Below, piece by piece: positions 6,258-10,447 of a DNA stretch of 10,447 nucleotides (positions within the stretch are counted from its first letter, which is position 1; every line of letters begins with the position of its first letter). Origin of the DNA: JBKQWK01 sp052139595. GTDB lineage: Bacteria > Actinomycetota > Thermoleophilia > UBA2241. A program made the position numbers and the translations under genes. The stretch spans positions 1-10,447 of the forward strand of contig JBKQWK010000279.1 in the NCBI GenBank assembly GCA_052139595.1. Reading direction: 5' to 3'. The notes under the pieces are model-generated. The model did not search any database and was not told where the DNA came from. It saw nothing but the letters and a program-made list of their open reading frames with translations.

Positions 6258-6268
6258 AGCTCGCCGGT

Positions 6269-7096
6269 CTACTTATCGTACGGCGCCAGCTTGAGGATCC
6301 GCCGCGCCTCATCGGGCGTGGCCGTCTGGCGATCCCACTCGCGAGCGATGCGAGCGATGCGAGCCACCAGGGCCGCATTGCCGTCGGCGAGCACGCCCTT
6401 GTGGTAGAAGATGTTGTCCTCGAAGCCGAGGCGCACGTTACCGCCGAGAGCCAGAGCGGTCATCGCCACCGGCAGGTGCCAGCGGCCGATGCCAGTGCAG
6501 GTCCAGGTTGAGCCGGCCGGCAGCTGGTCGACGAGAAAGATGAGGTTGCGCGGCTCGCCGCTCATGCTGCCGGGCACGCCGAGGACGAGATCCCAGTGCA
6601 TGAGCGGGCCGGCCGGGCCGTACTTCTTCACCAGCCTGAGGGCGTTGTCGATCTGCCCGGACTCAAAGATCTCGAACTCCGGCCGCACACCCTGGGCCTG
6701 CATGCGCGTGTAGAACTCGGTCATCAGCGCCGTGTCGTTGAAGAACACGTCGTCGCCAAAGTTGGCCGTGCCCGTGGTCAGCGAGGCCATCTGCGGACCC
6801 AGCTCCAGCGGCTGCAGGCGCTCGTCGGCGGTCATGCCCATGGCGCCGCCGGTCGAGGTCTGAATGATGATGTCGCTGCGCTTCTTGATCTCGTCAATGG
6901 CCGCCGCGAAGACCTCTTTCGCCTGGGTCGGGCTGCCGGCGGCGTCGCGCACGTGCAGGTGATACATGGCGGCACCAGCTTCGGCGCAGCGGGCGGCGTC
7001 AGCGCCGATCTCGACCGCTGTGACCGGCAGCGCCGGCTGCGCCTGCTTGGTCGTCTCGGCACCAACGCCGGCGACGGTGATGATGAGCTTCTCCAT
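6269..7096 (-). CDS. Beta-keto acid cleavage enzyme (BKACE, DUF849; 3-keto-5-aminohexanoate cleavage type)
   Basis: 275 residues, the usual length of the family. These TIM-barrel zinc enzymes convert a beta-keto acid plus acetyl-CoA into acetoacetate and the shortened acyl-CoA; the founding member acts on 3-keto-5-aminohexanoate in lysine fermentation. Visible signature: Glu14 in GVGAETT, the zinc ligands His46 and His48 in YHLHVRD, STGG at 81-84, ESGQ at 145-148, and RLGFEDN with Arg222, Glu226 (third zinc ligand) and Asp227. All catalytic positions I can match are present, so the enzyme should be active. Members differ widely in substrate, so lysine fermentation is not implied. ATG at 7096 has GGGGAGG six bases upstream and lies 20 bases after the aminotransferase stop. 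Last gene of a four-gene operon. Confidence 0.9.
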   Translation of the reverse strand: MEKLIITVAGVGAETTKQAQPALPVTAVEIGADAARCAEAGAAMYHLHVRDAAGSPTQAKEVFAAAIDEIKKRSDIIIQTSTGGAMGMTADERLQPLELGPQMASLTTGTANFGDDVFFNDTALMTEFYTRMQAQGVRPEFEIFESGQIDNALRLVKKYGPAGPLMHWDLVLGVPGSMSGEPRNLIFLVDQLPAGSTWTCTGIGRWHLPVAMTALALGGNVRLGFEDNIFYHKGVLADGNAALVARIARIAREWDRQTATPDEARRILKLAPYDK

Positions 7097-7116
7097 GACT
7101 TGCCTCCCCGCCCTGG

Positions 7117-8385
7117 CTATTTCTGCCAGGGGAACTTCTCGGCCACGTAGGCCAGCGACTCCTCAACCACAGTCAAGGCACGCGCCAGATCCTCCTCGGT
7201 GTGACGATAGGCGATGTACCAGTGGTGGTACGGCTGCACGAAGAGACCGCGGCGGATGCACTGCGTATAGAACTCGGTGCGCCGCTCCTTGTACTGCTCA
7301 TCGACGTGGTCGAAGGTGAGAAACGGCATCGGCGGGATGCCGCTCTTGGTGACCGGCACACCCGAGTCGGCGACAATCCTGCCGAGCTGGTCGAGAAAGC
7401 GCGTGCCCCGCTCCCAGATGGCGTCCTGCACGTGCTCGCGCTCGAGGATGTCGAGGCACTTCATGCTGGCGGCCATCTCCAGGCTGTTGGGGAAGTAGGT
7501 TGAGCTGAGAAAGGCGGTCTTTTCGTAGACCGACATGACCTCGCGCTTGCCGACCAGCGCGGCGATGGCGTAGCCGTTGGCCATGGCCTTGCCAACCGTA
7601 GTCAGATCGGGCACGACGCCGTAGCGCTCGCTGGCACCGCCCATGGCGACGCGAAAGCCGGTGCGAATTTCATCGAAGATGAGCACCGCACCATTCTTGT
7701 GGGTGAGTTCCTTGACTGCCTCGAGGTAGCCGGGCGGCGGCGGGATGACCGGCTTGGCCGAGGGGTGCCCCACCGGCGTAATGATCACGCCGGCGACAGT
7801 GCCAGGATTTTCGGCAAAGAGCTGTTCCAGATAAGCGATGTCGCCGTACTCGAACTCCTTGGTGAGATCGGAGACCGCCTGTGGCACACCGCCGTGGCTT
7901 TCAACGCACCAGTCACCCCAGCCGTGGTAGCCACAGCGGGCAATCACGTCGCGGCCGGTGTAGGCGCGCGCCGCGCGCACGGCCGCGTTGGTCGCGTCCG
8001 AACCGGTCTTGACCAGGATCGTCTGTTCGCCGCAGGGCATGATGTCGGCCAGGCGCTGCTCGAGTTCGTTCTGCAGCGGCTGCACGAGGCTGAAGCAGAA
8101 GCCTTTATCCATCTGCGCCTTGGCGGCATCGTTGATCTCGTCTTCGACGTAGCCGAGAATGATCGGCCCGTAGGCGCAGAGCATGTCGATGTACTCGTTA
8201 CCATCGACGTCGAAGATGTGGCCACCCTTGCCGTGGGTGATGAACACCGGGTACTCACCGACGACGAAGTTGTAGGGGCGGCGAATACCGCCGACGCCGC
8301 CCGGCGTGAGCCGGTAGGCATCCTCCAGCATGGCCATTGATTTGGTCAGGTTGAGTTTGGGTGCGCTCTCCACCTTATCCACCAT
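7117..8385 (-). CDS. Class III PLP aminotransferase, glutamate-1-semialdehyde aminomutase-like
   Basis: 422 residues, fold-type I PLP enzyme. Landmarks: LTPGGVGGIRRPYNF (26-40), the phosphate-binding KTGSDATNAAVRAAR (126-140), CGYHGWGDW (151-159) whose aromatic stacks on PLP, IFDEIRTGFR with Asp238, and VGKAMANGYAI with the PLP lysine Lys266. It resembles HemL, but no haem genes are nearby and YHGWGDW differs from the usual HemL motif. Beta-amino acid aminotransferases (beta-phenylalanine type) belong to this same branch. Arg35/Arg36 and Arg394 are placed where those enzymes carry substrate-binding arginines, though this is an unaligned judgement. With the BKACE next door, a role in making its beta-keto acid substrate is the best inference. 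ATG at 8385 has AAAGGAG five bases upstream; the gene is 34 bases after transporter 1. Confidence 0.85.
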   Translation of the reverse strand: MVDKVESAPKLNLTKSMAMLEDAYRLTPGGVGGIRRPYNFVVGEYPVFITHGKGGHIFDVDGNEYIDMLCAYGPIILGYVEDEINDAAKAQMDKGFCFSLVQPLQNELEQRLADIMPCGEQTILVKTGSDATNAAVRAARAYTGRDVIARCGYHGWGDWCVESHGGVPQAVSDLTKEFEYGDIAYLEQLFAENPGTVAGVIITPVGHPSAKPVIPPPPGYLEAVKELTHKNGAVLIFDEIRTGFRVAMGGASERYGVVPDLTTVGKAMANGYAIAALVGKREVMSVYEKTAFLSSTYFPNSLEMAASMKCLDILEREHVQDAIWERGTRFLDQLGRIVADSGVPVTKSGIPPMPFLTFDHVDEQYKERRTEFYTQCIRRGLFVQPYHHWYIAYRHTEEDLARALTVVEESLAYVAEKFPWQK

Positions 8386-8419
8386 GACAGCTCCTTTCGG
8401 GAGAGAGAATTCATGACAA

Positions 8420-9370
8420 TCATATGCGAGATGCCGGCACCTCGTCGTTGCCGAAGAGCACGACGAGAGCCCCGGCGACCAGGATCAGCCCACCACCGGC
8501 GAGCGTCCACAGACTGGGCACCTGGCTGAGCAGCAGCAGGGCGTAGAACGGCGCCGAAACCGGCTCCAGATAGCCCAGGATCGACGAGTGCTGCACGCGA
8601 ATGCGACCGACACCCTCGGTCCAGAGGGTGTAGGCAAAGGCGGTGCAGACAACACCGAGGATCAGGCTGACGAGCAGGTCGCGGCCGGTAAGGTGGTAGC
8701 CGCGACCGACCATCTGCCACAGCGCCAGCGGCAGCAGAATCAGCACATCGAGAATCGCCTCGACGAGGACGATCGTGACGCTACCGATGCCACGGTTGGT
8801 CAGGCTCTTGACGGTCACCTGAAAGCCGGCGTAGCCGAGGCCGGAACCGACGCCGAACAAGACTCCCAGGGTCGAAATGTTGACCACTCGCCCCGTCAGC
8901 GTCGGCACGAGAATGATCGCCAAACCGGCCAGCGCCAGAGCCAGAGCCGGGTAGACGATCCTGTCGGTGACCGTGCCGAGCAGACGCGGCGCGACCAGCG
9001 CCACCCAGATCGGCGCCATGAACTCGAGAAACATGCCGATGGAGACGCTCGTTTCGCGCAGAGCGAGAAAGAACATCAGCAGCGCGCCGGCGTCGAGCAC
9101 CCCCATGAGCAGCAACCGCCAGGGAATGCCGGCGGCGAAGACACCGGCAAACGGCTGGCGGCGGCCAAAGACCGCGCCCAGCACGACGGCGGCGGCGGCA
9201 AAGCGCAGCACCAGCAGCATGCTCTCAGGTGCAGTTGCATAGTCGACCAAGGCACCGATCGAGCCCATGACAAGCACTGCCACGGCGACCATGCCGTAGC
9301 CGCGCAGCTGGCGCGTGCGCGCGGCCACCTGGTCGCCGCAGTCGATCAGCGCCGAGGCGTCGTCAGCCAT
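8420..9370 (-). CDS. EamA/DMT-family transporter 1
   Basis: 316 residues with about ten hydrophobic segments in two EamA repeats, the usual layout of drug/metabolite transporter superfamily carriers in the inner membrane. Such proteins export or import amino acids and other small metabolites; the substrate is not readable from sequence. Typical landmarks are the first-repeat end LEFMAPIWVALVAPRL and the second-repeat motif SSILGYLEPVSAPFYALLLL with SLWTLAGGGLILVAGAL at the end. ATG at 9370 overlaps the stop of transporter 2 by eight bases, so coupled translation is likely; the frame stays open upstream to ATG 9415, but that would overlap more deeply. It is clearly paralogous to transporter 2. 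Downstream are the aminotransferase and BKACE. Confidence 0.88.
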   Translation of the reverse strand: MADDASALIDCGDQVAARTRQLRGYGMVAVAVLVMGSIGALVDYATAPESMLLVLRFAAAAVVLGAVFGRRQPFAGVFAAGIPWRLLLMGVLDAGALLMFFLALRETSVSIGMFLEFMAPIWVALVAPRLLGTVTDRIVYPALALALAGLAIILVPTLTGRVVNISTLGVLFGVGSGLGYAGFQVTVKSLTNRGIGSVTIVLVEAILDVLILLPLALWQMVGRGYHLTGRDLLVSLILGVVCTAFAYTLWTEGVGRIRVQHSSILGYLEPVSAPFYALLLLSQVPSLWTLAGGGLILVAGALVVLFGNDEVPASRI

Positions 9371-10370
9371 ATCCGGCGCTGCTTTCCGACGCTGTACCGG
9401 CGGCCGCGGCCACATCCAGTGCCGGGTTCGGTGCCGCCTCCGGTATCAGCCCGCCCAGTTCGTCGTCATCTTTGCCGAACACGATCACGAGTACTCCGGC
9501 GGCGATAATCAGGGCGCCGCCGGCTAACGTCCAGCCCGACGGGACCTGGCTAAGAAAGAGGAGAGCGTAGAACGGCGCACTTACCGGCTCGATGTAGCCC
9601 ATGATCGAGGCATGCTGCACGCGAATGTAGCGCATGCCGTCCATGAAGAGGCTGAACGAAAACGCTGTCGTCAGCACGCCGAGCAAGAGACCCATGAGCA
9701 GATCGCGGCTGGTGAGGGAGTAATGGCCCACGGTCTGGGCCAGAGCCAGCGGCAGAAGCACCACCGCTGTGAACGCACTCTGTACGCAGACAATTGAGGT
9801 GCTGCTGACGTGGTTGTTACGCAACGTCTTGGCGAACAGCAAGTAGACCGCATACATCAGGCCGGCACCGACGGCATACAGCAGGCCGGCCGCCGACAAA
9901 TGAGCACCGCCACCGGTCAGATCCGGGACCAGGATCAGCACCATGCCGGCGACGCCGACCACCAGAGCCACGTAGACGATCCGTTCCGTCGACTCGCGAA
10001 AGATGCGCGGAGCAACAAAAGCAAGGTAGACCGGCGCCAGGTACGAGAGAAAGATGGCAATCGCCACGCCGGTGTAGCGAATGGCGAGAAAGTAGAGGAT
10101 AAGGTTGCCGGCCACGGCGATGCTGATGCCCAGCACCTTGAGGCGCACGCCGGGGCGCAGCACGTCGCGCCAGCCGCGACGCAGCACAAAGACAGTGCTC
10201 AGCGCGAGGGCGGCGAACGACATGCGCAGCACCAGCAGCATGCTCGCCGGCGCGGTCGCGTAGCTGACCATGACCCCGATCGAGCCGTTGATGAGTGCCG
10301 CCAGGCCTGTCTCGACATAGCCCCGGCTTCTACCTGAGACGTGGCCAGAGTTTGTCGTCACGCCTGCCAC
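9363..10370 (-). CDS. EamA/DMT-family transporter 2
   Basis: 335 residues, about ten membrane segments in two EamA repeats. Shared landmarks with transporter 1 are NGSIGVMVSYATAPASMLLV (29-48), LSYLAPVYLAFVAPR, and ASIMGYIEPVSAPFYALL near the end. It differs by a longer cytoplasmic-looking tail (about 300-335, acidic KDDDE then Ala/Pro/Ser-rich). GTG at 10370 is the longest start and has only a poor ribosome-binding site (GAGTG); a second GTG lies at 10361, and the first in-frame ATG is far inside, so the start is uncertain. First recognised gene of the operon. Function is inner-membrane transport of an unknown small metabolite, perhaps the amino acid or keto acid handled by the downstream enzymes. 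Confidence 0.85.
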   Translation of the reverse strand: MAGVTTNSGHVSGRSRGYVETGLAALINGSIGVMVSYATAPASMLLVLRMSFAALALSTVFVLRRGWRDVLRPGVRLKVLGISIAVAGNLILYFLAIRYTGVAIAIFLSYLAPVYLAFVAPRIFRESTERIVYVALVVGVAGMVLILVPDLTGGGAHLSAAGLLYAVGAGLMYAVYLLFAKTLRNNHVSSTSIVCVQSAFTAVVLLPLALAQTVGHYSLTSRDLLMGLLLGVLTTAFSFSLFMDGMRYIRVQHASIMGYIEPVSAPFYALLFLSQVPSGWTLAGGALIIAAGVLVIVFGKDDDELGGLIPEAAPNPALDVAAAAGTASESSAGYG

Positions 10371-10404
10371 CTACACTCAACTTTCTGCTCCGCGGCCCGC
10401 CTGG

Positions 10405-10422
10405 CGGCGGCCGGAGCCGCCG
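10405..10422. other. GC-rich hairpin upstream of the transporter operon
   Basis: CGGCGGC (10405-10411), loop CGGA, GCCGCCG (10416-10422) form a perfect 7-bp stem. It lies 35 bases ahead of the first transporter start. There is no U-tract. It could be part of an upstream gene: one minus-strand frame is open from the window edge to a TGA at 10379-10377 with a Gly/Ala/Arg-rich reading, too short to call. Confidence 0.25.
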
Positions 10423-10447
10423 GGCGCCGGGCCACTCGATGCCGGCC

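Noticed and set aside
6340..6370. Short tandem repeat GCGAGCGAT
   Set aside because: Two copies only, inside the BKACE gene, explained by the repeated Ala-Arg-Ile codons of the helix there.
7699..8340. Long plus-strand frame opposite the aminotransferase
   Set aside because: Antisense shadow of a conserved PLP enzyme; no family resemblance.
7117..8385. Calling the aminotransferase hemL (haem synthesis)
   Set aside because: No haem gene nearby, active-site motif YHGWGDW differs, and the operon partners point to catabolism.
8588..9508. 306-codon plus-strand frame opposite the EamA transporters
   Set aside because: Gln/Arg/His/Asp-rich product typical of antisense to hydrophobic membrane protein genes.
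10377..10447. C-terminal end of another minus-strand gene at the right edge
   Set aside because: Only about 22 codons of Gly/Ala/Arg-rich reading with no recognisable family; cannot be told from chance.

Overview
The window is GC-rich bacterial chromosome. All recognisable genes but one lie on the minus strand. The make-up (minor-pilin set with Thr-Pro tracts, a large GAF-GAF-GGDEF sensor enzyme, an orphan STAS protein, a BKACE/aminotransferase/EamA operon) would suit a GC-rich terrestrial lineage such as Chloroflexota/Dormibacterota-like bacteria or deep-branching Actinomycetota. No phylogenetic marker is present, so this is only a guess.

Layout, left to right. (1) At 1-127 is the 5' end of an insertion sequence. 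A strong Shine-Dalgarno and the first 16 codons of an IS3-family OrfA-type transposase run off the left edge on the minus strand. (2) At 125-2691, minus strand, is a three-gene minor-pilin operon transcribed toward the IS, in the order PilV-like, PilW-like, PilX/GspK-like. Each protein has a type III (prepilin) signal. The last gene stops abruptly at the IS edge and looks truncated by the insertion. (3) At 2692-3370 is a long stretch without a confident gene. It holds a possible frameshifted gene relic on the plus strand and a perfect 7+7 bp palindrome just upstream of the next gene. (4) At 3371-3766, plus strand, is a single-domain STAS protein of the anti-anti-sigma type with no kinase or sigma partner nearby. 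(5) At 3767-3868, between convergent genes, is a 21-bp direct repeat plus GACGAG motifs. (6) At 3869-6100, minus strand, is a GAF-GAF-GGEEF-degenerate HD-GYP protein, probably an active, product-inhibited diguanylate cyclase with a decayed phosphodiesterase domain. (7) At 6269-10370, minus strand, is a tight four-gene operon transcribed as EamA transporter 2, EamA transporter 1, class III aminotransferase, then BKACE. A GC-rich hairpin follows it at 6229-6257.

The four-gene operon is the most coherent metabolic unit. An aminotransferase could convert an amino acid, possibly a beta-amino acid, to a beta-keto acid. The BKACE would then cleave that acid with acetyl-CoA to acetoacetate plus an acyl-CoA. 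The two DMT-type carriers would move the substrate or a product. The substrate cannot be read from the sequence. The pilin cluster contributes tip or minor subunits only; no pilus motor, secretin or prepilin peptidase is in the window.
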